The notes below the pieces were generated by a model that saw nothing but the letters and a program-made list of their open reading frames with translations, made no database searches and was not told where the DNA came from. The position numbers were made by a program, and so were the translations under genes. A stretch of DNA of 64,000 nucleotides from the NCBI GenBank assembly GCA_029882975.1, contig JAOUJW010000018.1:1-64000 (forward strand), written 5' to 3'. The number at the start of each line of letters is the position of its first letter. Position 1 is the first letter of the stretch. Of this stretch, positions 9,927 to 19,648 are shown one piece after another. This stretch comes from Gammaproteobacteria bacterium. Its GTDB lineage: Bacteria > Pseudomonadota > Gammaproteobacteria > SZUA-152.

Positions 9927-10511
9927 TTATTTCGCCTGAGTACTGCTCGGACTGACTACGATTCTCGCATAGGGCATCACTCCCTGAATGTGAGAGCGAG
10001 TTACGGTTTGGTTATGGTCCACCAGATATTTATTCAACTGGGGATTATATTGGGTGGCATTTGCCGGAATAGGACTCATGGGAAGGGCTCCCGTAGCCGC
10101 CGTTGACGGCGCGGGATTCAATCGGACAAACTCAGTGCTATCAGGCATTTCGGCAACTTGGGGTGCCGTACTGTCGGTGGTAAACATTTGTACACTCACA
10201 ACAGTGGCAACCGCCACGGAAGCCGCTATGGCAATTCCGGAAACTTTCCGCATCAATGGTGCTACAAAATTCGGTAAACTTCTGGGGGCTAGAACGGTAG
10301 GTTCGGATTCGAGTTGCTGACTGACGGAGAGGTATAAATCGGGGTTGAGAGTTTTGGGTAAGTTGTGGCGCATAGCATCACTGATCAGATGATAACGTTG
10401 CCAGCGTTGTTTCAGTTCCGGGTCCGCATGTAAACGATCCACCAGATGGTCACAATCTTTTAGTTCTCCATCCACGAATGCTGAGAACTGTTCTTCAAAT
10501 GTCTTCGTCAT
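9927..10511 (-). CDS. rseA: Anti-sigma-E factor RseA (MucA)
   Basis: RseA holds sigma-E at the inner membrane until DegS and RseP cleave it. Residues 1-75 form the cytoplasmic sigma-binding domain (EEQFSAFVDGELKDCDHLVD). One membrane helix lies near residues 92-112 (VSGIAIAASVAVATVVSV). The periplasmic part ends with GVMPYARIVVSPS. The frame could extend to 10631, but that would overlap rpoE by 88 bp; ATG 10511 gives the family N terminus and lies 32 bp after rpoE. 194 residues, normal length. Confidence 0.93.
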   Translation of the reverse strand: MTKTFEEQFSAFVDGELKDCDHLVDRLHADPELKQRWQRYHLISDAMRHNLPKTLNPDLYLSVSQQLESEPTVLAPRSLPNFVAPLMRKVSGIAIAASVAVATVVSVQMFTTDSTAPQVAEMPDSTEFVRLNPAPSTAATGALPMSPIPANATQYNPQLNKYLVDHNQTVTRSHIQGVMPYARIVVSPSSTQAK

Positions 10512-10543
10512 ATTACAAGCCCACCGTATCAATCCTGACTTAC

Positions 10544-11125
10544 TCAGTCTCTTTCTAATAAAGGTTTCAGAATCTTGTCTATGGCTTCCCGTGCCCTGAA
10601 TATCCGAGAACGGACTGTGCCTACCGGACATTCCATCGCTTCTGCGATCTCTTCATAACTCATGCCGTCAATCTCACGCAAGGTGATAGCGGTCTTCAAA
10701 TCTTCCGGCAAACTATCAATCGTTGACAATATCGCTGATTCAATTTCGTCTCGGTTCAACAAACCTTCAGGGGTCTCCTGCTCTTTTAATGCAGACTGCC
10801 CTTCAAACTGTTCAGCATCCTGTACATCGATATCCACATTCGGTAACCGCCTGCCTTGCGCAACCAAATGATTCTTAGCCGTATTTATCGCTATGCGATA
10901 CATCCAGGTGTAAAAAGCGCTGTCACCCCGGAAGTTTGGTAATGCCCGGTAAGCCTTAATGAAGGCTTCCTGGGAAACATCCTGTGCCTCGACAACGTCT
11001 TTTACATATCGGGTTATCAATTTTACAACTTTGTGCTGATACTTCAGTACCAGTAAGTCAAAAGCTGATTTATCGCCTTTCTTCACCCGATCGACAAGCG
11101 ACTGATCTGTATTCCGTTCGCCCAT
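10544..11125 (-). CDS. rpoE: RNA polymerase sigma factor RpoE (AlgU)
   Basis: An extracytoplasmic-function sigma factor that directs transcription of envelope-stress genes. The 193-residue protein closely follows E. coli RpoE: region 2 has QEAFIKAYRAL and RGDSAFYTWMYRIAINTAKN, and region 4 has LPEDLKTAITLREIDGMSYEEI and CPVGTVRSRIFRAREAI. The reading frame begins with TTG at 11134, but ATG 11125 has AGAAGGGG about 10 nt upstream. It is the first gene of the operon, divergent from nadB, and has a matching self-type promoter at 11177-11202. Confidence 0.97.
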   Translation of the reverse strand: MGERNTDQSLVDRVKKGDKSAFDLLVLKYQHKVVKLITRYVKDVVEAQDVSQEAFIKAYRALPNFRGDSAFYTWMYRIAINTAKNHLVAQGRRLPNVDIDVQDAEQFEGQSALKEQETPEGLLNRDEIESAILSTIDSLPEDLKTAITLREIDGMSYEEIAEAMECPVGTVRSRIFRAREAIDKILKPLLERD

Positions 11126-11176
11126 TTGGGCCAAACCCCTTCTGGAAGTAGGGCGAACTCGTTAACTCTACCAGGG

Positions 11177-11202
11177 TAGACAATAGCCTATCTGGTTAGT
11201 TC
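11177..11202 (-). promoter_or_regulatory. Probable sigma-E promoter of rpoE
   Basis: On the minus strand, GAACTA (11197-11202) and TCTA (11177-11180) are separated by exactly 16 nt, close to the known sigma-E consensus GGAACTT-N16-TCTRA. It lies about 50 bp before the rpoE start codon, which implies positive autoregulation as in E. coli and Pseudomonas. A short palindrome, CTACCAGGGTAG (11168-11179), overlaps the -10 element. Confidence 0.6.
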
Positions 11203-11358
11203 GCCAAAAATTTATTCTTTTACCGTTTACGGACCCTACGGGGCAACCCGGTAGACTAAAAACAGTAATGATAAGCAATATTTCACTCACTTGCGAATTT
11301 TACTTAGCAGATTATTGTAATATCATGCAGTTGAGCGCGCTATCGTAGAATTCACACC

Positions 11359-12999
11359 ATGCATCAGGCAAACATATTTGACATACTTATTATTGGCAGC
11401 GGTTCTGCGGGCTTGAGCGCCGCTTTGCATCTGGATCCACAAACCCGCGTGGCCATATTATCCAAAGGTGAATTGAATGCGGGCAGTACCTCATTCGCCC
11501 AAGGGGGTATTTCCGCCGTTCTGGACCCTATGGACTCCATCCAATCCCATATTCAGGATACACTGAATGCCGGTGGCGGCCTGTGCAACGAATCGGTGGT
11601 CCGATATGTAGTGGAGCACGCCAAAGACCAGATACAGTGGCTCATTGATTTGGGTATGCCTTTCACCCAAGATGAAAACCAAGGCTACCACCTGACGCGC
11701 GAAGGTGGTCACAGCCATCGCCGCGTCATTCACACGGCAGACATTACCGGAAAGGCCTTATCCCAGACCCTGACCGCCGGCGTAGAGCAACGGGACAATA
11801 TTCAGGTATTTGCCAATCACATTGCCATAGACCTGATTACCGGAGCCAAATTGGGCTTGCACTCCAACCGGGTATACGGCGCTTATGTGCTGGACCTGAA
11901 CTCAGGGCAAACTCGCGTCATTCAGGCCAAAGCCATCATTATTGCCACCGGCGGTGCCAGCAAAGCCTATTTGTATACCAGCAATCCGGACGTATCCACC
12001 GGCGACGGCATTGCCATGGCCTGGCGTGCCGGTTGCCGGGTGGCTAATATGGAATTTATCCAGTTTCACCCCACATGCCTATACCATCCGCATGCTAAGT
12101 CCTTTCTCATTTCCGAGGCAGTACGTGGCGAAGGGGGCAGACTGCTGTTGCCGGATGGCAGCTCTTTCATGGATAAGGTGGATCCCAGAGGCGAATTGGC
12201 TCCACGTGATATTGTCGCTAGAGCCATCGACCATGAGATGAAGCGCCAAGGCCTGGATTGTGTCTATCTGGATATTAGCTTCAAATCCAGACAATTCATT
12301 CAAAGCCACTTCCCTAATATTTACGAACGCTGTTTGCGCTTTGGTTTTGACCTGAGTCGTCAACCCATACCCGTGGTACCCGCCGCCCATTACACTTGTG
12401 GCGGCATTATGACCGACATCAACGGCTTAACGGACATCGATAACCTCTATGCCGTGGGTGAAGCCACCTGCACCGGACTGCATGGCGCAAACCGCATGGC
12501 CAGCAACTCCCTATTGGAGTGCCTGGTTTTTGGAGCCGCCGCAGCTAAACATATCAACCAGTACATGGACAAAACCCGGGACTTACCCCAATTACCGGAA
12601 TGGGACGAAAGTCGGGTCACCAATTCAGACGAAGAAATCGTTGTGGCACATAACTGGGACGAATTGCGTCGATTTATGTGGGATTATGTCGGAATCGTCA
12701 GAACCAATAAGCGCCTGCAACGGGCGATGCGTCGTATCAATATGCTGGAACGTGAAATTCACGAATACTACAGCAATTTTAAAATAAGCAACGATTTACT
12801 GGAACTGCGCAATCTGGTGACGGTATCCAAGCTGATCGTATTATCTGCTCTGGCCAGAAAAGAGAGCCGTGGTTTACACTACACGCTGGATTATCCCCAA
12901 CTGGACAACAGCATGGCACCACAAAACACTGTGTTAAAACCGCCTAACTTTCTGCCACTTGAAATGCCAACGTCTTCAAAATCACCCGAAGCCTCCTGA
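11359..12999 (+). CDS. nadB: L-aspartate oxidase
   Basis: NadB is a flavoenzyme that oxidises L-aspartate to iminoaspartate, the first step of de novo NAD synthesis; NadA uses the product. The 546-residue protein has an N-terminal FAD-binding [11 protein letters not shown] motif (residues 12-22), an active-site region [17 protein letters not shown] near 118, [10 protein letters not shown] near 235, and the C-terminal [20 protein letters not shown] flavin segment. It diverges from rpoE, as in E. coli. Its last 56 bp overlap the 3' end of ygfX on the other strand. Confidence 0.97.
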   Translation: MHQANIFDILIIGSGSAGLSAALHLDPQTRVAILSKGELNAGSTSFAQGGISAVLDPMDSIQSHIQDTLNAGGGLCNESVVRYVVEHAKDQIQWLIDLGMPFTQDENQGYHLTREGGHSHRRVIHTADITGKALSQTLTAGVEQRDNIQVFANHIAIDLITGAKLGLHSNRVYGAYVLDLNSGQTRVIQAKAIIIATGGASKAYLYTSNPDVSTGDGIAMAWRAGCRVANMEFIQFHPTCLYHPHAKSFLISEAVRGEGGRLLLPDGSSFMDKVDPRGELAPRDIVARAIDHEMKRQGLDCVYLDISFKSRQFIQSHFPNIYERCLRFGFDLSRQPIPVVPAAHYTCGGIMTDINGLTDIDNLYAVGEATCTGLHGANRMASNSLLECLVFGAAAAKHINQYMDKTRDLPQLPEWDESRVTNSDEEIVVAHNWDELRRFMWDYVGIVRTNKRLQRAMRRINMLEREIHEYYSNFKISNDLLELRNLVTVSKLIVLSALARKESRGLHYTLDYPQLDNSMAPQNTVLKPPNFLPLEMPTSSKSPEAS

Positions 13000-13423
13000 A
13001 GGGCTCAACTGGTAATGAGTCGGGCAGAATTACCACATTGAAACGTTGATTTTGCTCCGTTTTAAACTGCAAAACGACCAGCTGAAGATGCACAAAGCTG
13101 CCCGGCAACAATTGCGCAATTTGATCCGTATGCTCCCGTGTATGCAACAGCCATTTGTTACTACCCAAGTACCGGATGGCATGAACCCTGTCGCTACGCA
13201 CAAACACCGGCAAGGACCACCCACTCAACCAGCCCATGCCGGTCAGGGCTCGCATCCAAACCACAAAGACAAAGGTAATGCAGAGAATCTTTGCGGCATA
13301 GGATAGATCCAAGGAAACAGGAAATACAATGGCACCCAGTGCCAACAGATTTAGAGCGGCGGCTGCAATCCGCGAGGGTTGCAGCTCAATTGAAAGCTGA
13401 GCGGCGTATTTTTTCAACGACAC
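12944..13423 (-). CDS. ygfX: YgfX-family membrane protein (CptA-like)
   Basis: A small inner-membrane protein encoded next to sdhE. E. coli YgfX was described as a toxin that affects MreB and FtsZ, and the pair as a toxin-antitoxin module; links to flavinylation and prodigiosin synthesis have also been reported. The 159 residues have SIELQPSR at the N terminus, two membrane helices at about 18-58, and a cytoplasmic domain ending [13 protein letters not shown]. It probably starts at GTG 13423, overlapping sdhE by 38 bp. Its 3' end overlaps nadB, convergent. The family call rests on the two-helix layout, the motifs and the neighbour. Confidence 0.8.
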   Translation of the reverse strand: MSLKKYAAQLSIELQPSRIAAAALNLLALGAIVFPVSLDLSYAAKILCITFVFVVWMRALTGMGWLSGWSLPVFVRSDRVHAIRYLGSNKWLLHTREHTDQIAQLLPGSFVHLQLVVLQFKTEQNQRFNVVILPDSLPVEPFRRLRVILKTLAFQVAES

Positions 13424-13637
13424 TGGCTCGCATGGGATCCATGGGTATTACACGCCCCATTAAATACTCCAACAATAACTCGTCTGATTCCTGTAACAAA
13501 TGCTCGAAACATCGTTGTTCGGCCGTGCTCAGATCATCGTATTGTCCGGGGTAGAAACCGCAAAGTAATGTATCCAATTCCAGCATACCCCGGCGACACT
13601 GCCAATAGAGTTGCGACATTTTCTCTCGTTGATCCAT
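13386..13637 (-). CDS. sdhE: Succinate dehydrogenase assembly factor SdhE
   Basis: SdhE binds the SdhA flavoprotein and promotes covalent attachment of FAD. The 83-residue protein contains the family signature CRRGMLELD (RGxxE type, near residue 15) and the acidic helical core FEHLLQESDELLLEYLMG. ATG 13637 has AGGA about 8 nt upstream; ATG 13619 is also possible and gives MSQLYWQ. It lies 39 bp after sdhB and overlaps ygfX, the order sdhB-sdhE-ygfX. This links the assembly factor directly to its target operon; in E. coli they are unlinked. Confidence 0.93.
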   Translation of the reverse strand: MDQREKMSQLYWQCRRGMLELDTLLCGFYPGQYDDLSTAEQRCFEHLLQESDELLLEYLMGRVIPMDPMRASVVEKIRRSAFN

Positions 13638-13676
13638 GACCAAATCCTAAGCGACCCTCACCGACTCAACATCGAC

Positions 13677-14375
13677 TTACAGTAAATGTTTTAGCATGAG
13701 TTTACGTATATTGCCGATGGCGGCCGTAGGATTCAAGCCCTTGGGGCAAACGTCAACGCAATTCATAATGGTGTGGCAACGAAACACCTTATAAGCTCCC
13801 TCCAAATCACGCAAACGTTCATCGGCCGCCTGGTCGCGGCTATCCGCCAGAAAGCGCCAGGACTGTAATAAGGCGGCGGGACCACGAAATTTTTCCGGAT
13901 TCCACCAGAAAGAGGGGCAAGACGTGGAACAACAACCGCACAGGATGCATTCATACAAACCGTCCAAGCAATCCCTTTGTTCCGGTGTTTGGTAATATTC
14001 CACCTCCGGTTCCGGATCGTTGACGATTAAATAGGGCTTTACCGCACGGTACTGATTATAAAACTGCTCCATATCCACAACCAAGTCGCGGATCACCGGC
14101 AAACCGGGCATGGGGCGAACGCAGACCGGCTGCTTCAATCCTTTGAGCGGCGTTATGCAAGCCAATCCGTTGCGGCCATTAATATTCACACCGTCGGAAC
14201 CACAGACTCCCTCTCCACAGGAGCTGCGGAAACTGAGAGATTCATCCAATTCCGCTTTTATTCTGTTCAAAGCATCCAACAGCATCATACCTGACTGTAG
14301 GGACTCCAATTCGTAGTCCTTCATATAAGGTTTGCTGTCCGTCTCAGGGTTAAAGCGGTAAATGGAAAATTTCAT
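13677..14375 (-). CDS. sdhB: Succinate dehydrogenase iron-sulfur subunit
   Basis: SdhB carries electrons from the SdhA flavin to ubiquinone through three clusters. The 232-residue protein shows the [2Fe-2S] ligands in SSCGEGVCGSDG (near residue 55) with a later cysteine in NGLAC, the [4Fe-4S] motif CILCGCCSTSCP (near 147), and the [3Fe-4S] motif CHTIMNCVDVCPKGLNP (near 204). All cluster ligands are present. It follows sdhA in the sdhC-sdhD-sdhA-sdhB operon. Confidence 0.98.
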   Translation of the reverse strand: MKFSIYRFNPETDSKPYMKDYELESLQSGMMLLDALNRIKAELDESLSFRSSCGEGVCGSDGVNINGRNGLACITPLKGLKQPVCVRPMPGLPVIRDLVVDMEQFYNQYRAVKPYLIVNDPEPEVEYYQTPEQRDCLDGLYECILCGCCSTSCPSFWWNPEKFRGPAALLQSWRFLADSRDQAADERLRDLEGAYKVFRCHTIMNCVDVCPKGLNPTAAIGNIRKLMLKHLL

Positions 14376-14445
14376 TTCAATACACTCTTATGTCTATACA
14401 CTCTACGCTGCGCTCTATCTCACCAACTGTTGGCTGCCCTCGGTA

Positions 14446-16209
14446 TTAATAAACACGTTTTATGGGCGGAAAGGATTCCACGGATAAGGCCTTGGTCCGC
14501 ACCGGTTTGTAGTCGAGGCGGTTGTCTTCACTGTAGTACAGGCTGTGTTTCATCCAATGTTCATCATCCCGGTCAGGAAAATCCACCCGTGAGTGCGCTC
14601 CCCGACTTTCCTTTCTTGCTAAGGCACTGACCACGGTCGCCATACCGATTTCCATCAAGTTTTCCAATTCCATGGCCTCGATTCTTGCCGTGTTAAAGGT
14701 TTTGCTGTGGTCCTCTATTCTGACTTCATGCATTCGGGCTTGCAGTTCCCGTACCTTTTCCACTCCTTCGCGCAACACAGCCTCATCCCGAAACACGCCA
14801 CAGTAATGTTCCATGGTTTGCTGTAATTGTTGCCGAATCCGGTTGACGGATTCCCCCGCCCCGCGCTTGTCCCAACGCGCCAAACGAACCATTGCTCGAT
14901 CGACACTGGATTCATCCAAAGCGCGGTGGGTGCGATTCTCCCTCAGGTAATCAATGATTTGCTTACCCGCAGCTCGTCCAAACACGATGATATCCAAGAG
15001 GGAATTACCTCCCAAGCGATTAGCCCCATGCACAGAAACGCAGGCACACTCCCCCACCGCATACAATCCCGGTACCGGCTCTTCCGCCCCCTGCCCCAGA
15101 GGCGCCACCACTTCTCCAAAACGGTTGCTGGGAATTCCACCCATGGTGTAGTGGGCAGTAGGGAATACCGGTATAGCTTGCTCAATAGGGTCTAAATGTA
15201 AAAAGGTCATGGCCATATCTCGAATACCTGGCAAGCGTTTCTTAATCACTTCGGCACCCAAATGATCCAGTTTTAACATGACATGGTCTTTACCCGGCCC
15301 GCAGCCTCGCCCTTCTCTAATTTCGATAGCAATGGCTCGACTCACCACATCCCGACTGGCCAGATCTTTGGCGTTGGGTGCATAACGCTCCATAAAACGT
15401 TCGCCCTCGGCGTTTACCAGGTACCCGCCCTCCCCTCTGGCCCCTTCGGTAATCAACATGCCTTTTCCGGCAATGCCCGTGGGATGGAACTGGAAGAACT
15501 CCATGTCTTGTATGGGAATCCCCGCTCGTAGAGCCATTGCCATACCATCCCCCGTATTGATACGGGCATTGGTATTGGTGCGAAACAGTTGCCCCACTCC
15601 GCCTGTGGCAATGAGAGTGGTTTTGGCTTCGATCACCAAAGGCTCACCCGTTTTAATGTCCAACAACACGGCACCCAGAATAAAGCCTTCACTATCCTGA
15701 ATCAGGTCAACCGCAAAGTATTCATCAAAGAAATGGGTTTTGGAGCGAATGTTTTGCTGATATAAGGCATGCAATATCGCGTGTCCGGTTCTATCTGCCG
15801 CGGCGCAGGTACGCGCCGCCTGTTCGCCCCCAAAATTTTGACTTTGACCGCCAAAGGGTCGCTGGTAGATCTTGCCGTTGTTTAAGCGCGAGAAAGGAAC
15901 GCCGGAGTGTTCCAGTTCGATTACCGAATGGGCGGCGGCACGGCACATGTATTCGATTGCGTCTTGATCCCCCAGGTAATCACTACCCTTAACGGTATCG
16001 TACATATGCCAATGCCAGTTATCGGGGGACACATTTGCCAATGCAGCATTCATTCCCCCTTGAGCGGCAACTGTGTGGGACCGGGTGGGAAAGACCTTGG
16101 ATACGACGGCGACGGTCGCTTCTTCCCGGGATAATTGTAAGGCTGCACGCAGTCCTCCACCGCCGGCACCGACCACCAAAGCATCAAAACGTCTTTTGTT
16201 GATGGTCAT
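14446..16209 (-). CDS. sdhA: Succinate dehydrogenase flavoprotein subunit
   Basis: SdhA oxidises succinate to fumarate in the citric acid cycle and complex II. The 587-residue protein has the FAD site [13 protein letters not shown] (residue 14 on), the flavin-linking histidine region [10 protein letters not shown] near 45, the active site [10 protein letters not shown] near 235, and the C-terminal [15 protein letters not shown]. The frame extends to 16233, but ATG 16209 has GGAG 9 nt upstream and gives almost the E. coli length. It lies between sdhD and sdhB, on the minus strand. Confidence 0.98.
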   Translation of the reverse strand: MTINKRRFDALVVGAGGGGLRAALQLSREEATVAVVSKVFPTRSHTVAAQGGMNAALANVSPDNWHWHMYDTVKGSDYLGDQDAIEYMCRAAAHSVIELEHSGVPFSRLNNGKIYQRPFGGQSQNFGGEQAARTCAAADRTGHAILHALYQQNIRSKTHFFDEYFAVDLIQDSEGFILGAVLLDIKTGEPLVIEAKTTLIATGGVGQLFRTNTNARINTGDGMAMALRAGIPIQDMEFFQFHPTGIAGKGMLITEGARGEGGYLVNAEGERFMERYAPNAKDLASRDVVSRAIAIEIREGRGCGPGKDHVMLKLDHLGAEVIKKRLPGIRDMAMTFLHLDPIEQAIPVFPTAHYTMGGIPSNRFGEVVAPLGQGAEEPVPGLYAVGECACVSVHGANRLGGNSLLDIIVFGRAAGKQIIDYLRENRTHRALDESSVDRAMVRLARWDKRGAGESVNRIRQQLQQTMEHYCGVFRDEAVLREGVEKVRELQARMHEVRIEDHSKTFNTARIEAMELENLMEIGMATVVSALARKESRGAHSRVDFPDRDDEHWMKHSLYYSEDNRLDYKPVRTKALSVESFPPIKRVY

Positions 16210-16255
16210 TACATGCTTCTCCATGCCAACCAAATTGCAGCAGCGCTTACAACCA

Positions 16256-16588
16256 TCACAGCGTCCTCATTAAGATACTCACTCCATAGATCAAACATGC
16301 GGCAAGATAAGTTCCCAGCAGAGCCAGCAGACTCAAGCGCAACCCCATAGGTTTGATGTAGTCCATGACCACATCGCGCAAACCAACCCAACTGTGTGCC
16401 AACAGAAACACCAAAAACAACACTAAAGCGACTGTCACTACCGGCGACTTCAGGACATCCAACCACACGCTATAACTGGACGGCGGATCAAGCAGCAGGG
16501 CTACCAAAAACACCAACAAGTATAGCGCTAAAAATACAGCTGAAATGCGTTGGATTAACCAGGTGCGAATACCCGCAGAAGCACTCAT
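16256..16588 (-). CDS. sdhD: Succinate dehydrogenase membrane anchor subunit
   Basis: SdhD is one of two membrane anchors that bind heme b and ubiquinone. The 110-residue protein has three membrane helices, with the heme-ligand histidine in [18 protein letters not shown] near residue 70, matching E. coli SdhD. The frame continues upstream to 16645, but ATG 16588 overlaps the sdhC stop as ATGA, giving tight coupling and the usual length. Confidence 0.93.
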   Translation of the reverse strand: MSASAGIRTWLIQRISAVFLALYLLVFLVALLLDPPSSYSVWLDVLKSPVVTVALVLFLVFLLAHSWVGLRDVVMDYIKPMGLRLSLLALLGTYLAACLIYGVSILMRTL

Positions 16589-16965
16589 ATCATCCACCCA
16601 CCGATCAACAAGGTTATAACCAAGGCGGCAATATGTACAAACCACGCACTGAATCTGGCCGGCGCACGTTTAACCCAGATATCCATATCGATTAATAAAA
16701 AACGCAACCCTGCCAGAAAGTGATGGCACAATAGCCATAAGAATAGAATCAATACGGTTTTTGCCATGACGCCGTTCAGAAGATTGCTAATAAAATTGAA
16801 CGCCTGCTCATTGCGCAACGACAGATCAAATATATACAACAGGCCGGGAATAGATAAGGTGAGCAACACTCCTGCAGCTCGGTGCAAAATGGAGAGTAAC
16901 GCCGTTACGGGCATTCGAATTTGGAATAGATTCAGAAAAATTGGTTTTTTATTTGTATTGTCCAT
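16585..16965 (-). CDS. sdhC: Succinate dehydrogenase cytochrome b556 subunit
   Basis: SdhC is the larger membrane anchor of complex II. The 126-residue protein has SILHRAAGVLL (residues 26-36), which carries the conserved Ser and Arg of the quinone site, and HHFLAGLRFLLIDMD near residue 88 with the heme ligand. Three membrane helices are clear. It is the first gene of sdhCDAB-sdhE-ygfX; the promoter must lie in the 124 bp between it and ygfZ. Confidence 0.95.
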   Translation of the reverse strand: MDNTNKKPIFLNLFQIRMPVTALLSILHRAAGVLLTLSIPGLLYIFDLSLRNEQAFNFISNLLNGVMAKTVLILFLWLLCHHFLAGLRFLLIDMDIWVKRAPARFSAWFVHIAALVITLLIGGWMI

Positions 16966-17089
16966 TACTTAGTAGTGTATACCAGTCTACGCAAAGTTCT
17001 AGTCTTCACGTTACGTCCTCCAAACGTTGTCCCATTCGCTTGACAAAAACGGTACAATAGCGACCTTGCCAAGCACCGAAGAGAAAAAC

Positions 17090-18136
17090 ATGAACCACTG
17101 GTTAGAATTTCTGCAATCTCAAAACGCCCACATCGATGATGGCGAGGTCGTTCATTTTGAACAGACGAACAACACGGTAAAAGAACCGATGATCAGCCCC
17201 TTGAGCCATTATGGTGTACTGGCTTTGAGCGGGGCCGATGTTGACACATTTATACAAAATCAATTTTGCAATGATGTTCGACTGACCACCCTGGAACAAA
17301 GCCAGCTGAGCGCTTATTGTTCCCCTAAGGGTCGGGTGCTGTCCTTGTTCCGGCTGGTGCGGCAAGCGGACCGTTATCTCCTGCTCATGCCACGGGAACG
17401 GATATTACCCACACAGCAAAGACTGAAAATGTTCGTACTGATGAGCCAGGTTGTAATCGAAGATGTGAGCAATGAAATGGCGATCATGGGATGCTACGGA
17501 CCGGGAAGTGACGCGTTGCTCCAACAAACGCTGCTGCAACAGGCGCATCTGCCGACACAAACAGATCAGTGTGTCCAAATCCCCCCTTTGACTCTTATCC
17601 ATGTATCCCAGACGGGCCCTATGTATTTAATCCTGGGTTCGCAAGAAAGTATCATAACTGCATGGTCACAGCTGCAAGATGGGGCCAATCCAACCGGACC
17701 GTACAGTTGGCGCTGGCATGGTATTCAGGCTGGATTACCGGAAATCTACCCGGCCACATCGGAAGACTTTGTGCCGCAAATGTTAAATTTACACAGTCTC
17801 AATGCGATCAACTTCAAAAAAGGATGCTATCCAGGCCAGGAAGTTGTAGCCCGTGTACACTACCTGGGCAAGCAAAAACGCCGCATGTATCTGGCACATG
17901 CTCACACCCAAACCGTGCCCCACGCCGGTGAAAACTTGCATACCAAGGATGATCCGCAAGGACAGAGTGTCGGTAAAGTGGTTTGTGCGGAACCCGCACC
18001 CGATGGAGGCGCGGATTTTCTAGCGGTGATACAAACCAAGAACGCCGAATCGGACTCGATTCAATTGCCTGACGGCAGCCTCATCACCATTAAAGATTTG
18101 CCCTATTTCGTCGAATTAGAGGGTAAGAAATCGTGA
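17090..18136 (+). CDS. ygfZ: Folate-binding YgfZ/GcvT-like protein
   Basis: YgfZ is a tetrahydrofolate-binding protein that helps assemble or repair certain iron-sulfur enzymes, such as MiaB and SdhB-type proteins. The 348-residue protein has a GcvT-like N-terminal fold and the diagnostic KGCYPGQEVVARVHYLGK motif near residue 240, with the required cysteine intact. The frame runs back to 17027, but ATG 17090 follows GAAGAG and gives the usual N terminus. It diverges from sdhC and is followed after 13 bp by an HDOD gene, probably in one transcript. Confidence 0.92.
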   Translation: MNHWLEFLQSQNAHIDDGEVVHFEQTNNTVKEPMISPLSHYGVLALSGADVDTFIQNQFCNDVRLTTLEQSQLSAYCSPKGRVLSLFRLVRQADRYLLLMPRERILPTQQRLKMFVLMSQVVIEDVSNEMAIMGCYGPGSDALLQQTLLQQAHLPTQTDQCVQIPPLTLIHVSQTGPMYLILGSQESIITAWSQLQDGANPTGPYSWRWHGIQAGLPEIYPATSEDFVPQMLNLHSLNAINFKKGCYPGQEVVARVHYLGKQKRRMYLAHAHTQTVPHAGENLHTKDDPQGQSVGKVVCAEPAPDGGADFLAVIQTKNAESDSIQLPDGSLITIKDLPYFVELEGKKS

Positions 18137-18149
18137 GAGACACTCCCAT

Positions 18150-19016
18150 ATGGAAAGTGCTGGAAAACTGTCGGATTCCCCCCAATCCACCCTGGACGAA
18201 TTGCTGGATCAAATTCTTCTGGATCTAAAAAAGGACCGTTTGAGCCTACCGGTCTTGCCCCAGGTGGCATCGGGAATTTACCAGGGTATTAATGACAAGG
18301 ATATTAACGCCAAAGAGCTGGCCAAATTTGTGGCAGTGGAACCGGCATTGTCTGCCAGGATTCTACAGGTGGCGAATAGCCCCTTAGTTCGAGGCAACTC
18401 CAAAATTGACAACTTGCATTATGCCATTACTCGAATGGGTAACACTTTGGTACACACCATCATTGTCAGTTTCCTGGTAAAACAATTGTTCCGCAGCCCC
18501 AACGTCGTCCTACACCAGATTCTATGCGATTTGTGGCAACACTGTTGCCATGTGGCCGCAATCAGTCACATACTGGCTAAAAACTTCACCCGGCTGTCTG
18601 CTGAAGAAGCTATGCTGGCAGGACTGTTGCACGATATTGGCAAATTACCTATTTTATCAAAGGCGACACAGAACCCGACCCTAGCCCACAATAAACCATT
18701 GCTCGAATCCATTATGGAACAGCTTCACGGTCAATTGGGGAAAATCATTCTAAAAACCTGGAATGCCGGCGAACAGTTTATTGCAGTTGCGGTGGAGCAT
18801 GAAAATTTATTGCGCGATTCGGAAAAACCGGATTTAGTGGATGTGGTTCTGGTAGCCAATCTACACAGCCATGCCGGTGATCACCACTATCAAGGTTTGG
18901 ACTGGAGTACCATTCCTGCTATGCAAAAATTAAATATTGACGTGGATCGCAGTATGGCTTTACTGGACGCGGCTAAAAAGGACGTTATCTTGATTAAGGA
19001 GTTGCTACAGGGTTAA
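18150..19016 (+). CDS. HDOD-domain signalling protein
   Basis: HDOD domains are HD-related helical domains found in bacterial signalling proteins; most have no shown catalytic activity. The 288-residue protein has LPVLPQVASGI (residue 30 on), EPALSARILQVANS near 60, an HD-like GLLHDIGKLPIL near 155, and a C-terminal AVAVEHENLL region. The His-Asp pair in GLLHDIG is present, unlike in the second HDOD protein of this window. It starts 13 bp after ygfZ. Its partner and signal are unknown. Confidence 0.88.
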   Translation: MESAGKLSDSPQSTLDELLDQILLDLKKDRLSLPVLPQVASGIYQGINDKDINAKELAKFVAVEPALSARILQVANSPLVRGNSKIDNLHYAITRMGNTLVHTIIVSFLVKQLFRSPNVVLHQILCDLWQHCCHVAAISHILAKNFTRLSAEEAMLAGLLHDIGKLPILSKATQNPTLAHNKPLLESIMEQLHGQLGKIILKTWNAGEQFIAVAVEHENLLRDSEKPDLVDVVLVANLHSHAGDHHYQGLDWSTIPAMQKLNIDVDRSMALLDAAKKDVILIKELLQG

Positions 19017-19041
19017 ACGAATTTTGCACAAACAGGGAATC

Positions 19042-19479
19042 TCATTCACCGGGCAATACATTCATTAACAACCAGTACATCCCCAATTGTTTAACCGCCT
19101 GAAGAAACTCTTCAAAGTCTACCGGTTTGCGAATATAACTGTTGGCGCCATCATCGTAACACGCCACTATATCCCTTTGCTCTATGGACGATGTTAAAAC
19201 CACCACCGGTACGTGCCTGGTCCTATCGTCGGACCGTAATTTTTTTAAAACTTCCAAACCATCCACTTTAGGTAGTTTCAGATCCAATAAGATTAATTGC
19301 GGCTGTGCGGTTATATCCCTATCAGCATAAGGTCCGGTGCAAAACAAATAGTCCAGCGCCTCTACACCGTCACGGGTCACAACCACATCATTAGCTATAT
19401 TGTTTTTATTGAGGGCCCGCAGAGTCAGCGCTTCATCATCTGGATTATCCTCCACCAACAATATAACTCTGTCGCTCAT
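19042..19479 (-). CDS. Single-domain response regulator (Rcp1 type)
   Basis: A stand-alone receiver domain of 145 residues, accepting phosphate from a histidine kinase. Acidic residues lie in VEDNPDD (9-15), the phospho-acceptor is Asp66 in ILLDLKLP, a switch Thr is in VVVLTSS and the conserved Lys is in SYIRKPV. The extended loop between strand 2 and Asp66 ([18 protein letters not shown]) is typical of Rcp1/CheY-like regulators paired with phytochrome-like kinases. There is no output domain. It lies 169 bp downstream of the REC-PAS-GGDEF-EAL gene on the same strand, so the two may act together. No kinase gene is nearby. Confidence 0.92.
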   Translation of the reverse strand: MSDRVILLVEDNPDDEALTLRALNKNNIANDVVVTRDGVEALDYLFCTGPYADRDITAQPQLILLDLKLPKVDGLEVLKKLRSDDRTRHVPVVVLTSSIEQRDIVACYDDGANSYIRKPVDFEEFLQAVKQLGMYWLLMNVLPGE

Positions 19480-19648
19480 AGCTCTCCTTTGGCTCCCGTT
19501 CGACTCCCCCTTTAGGCAAGAGGTGACTCATAATGTAACAGTGAATCAGCCGTTCCCTAAATCTACTATAAATTCGCAGCAGCAACAACTTGGATACAAG
19601 GGCGCTAACTTCATTGCCAGGATATTGCGGGATAGCACAAGCGACAGA

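Noticed and set aside
17040-17058. TTGACA and TACAAT before ygfZ as a promoter
   Set aside because: The two hexamers are only 7 bp apart, far below the 16-18 bp needed, and no better partner is seen.
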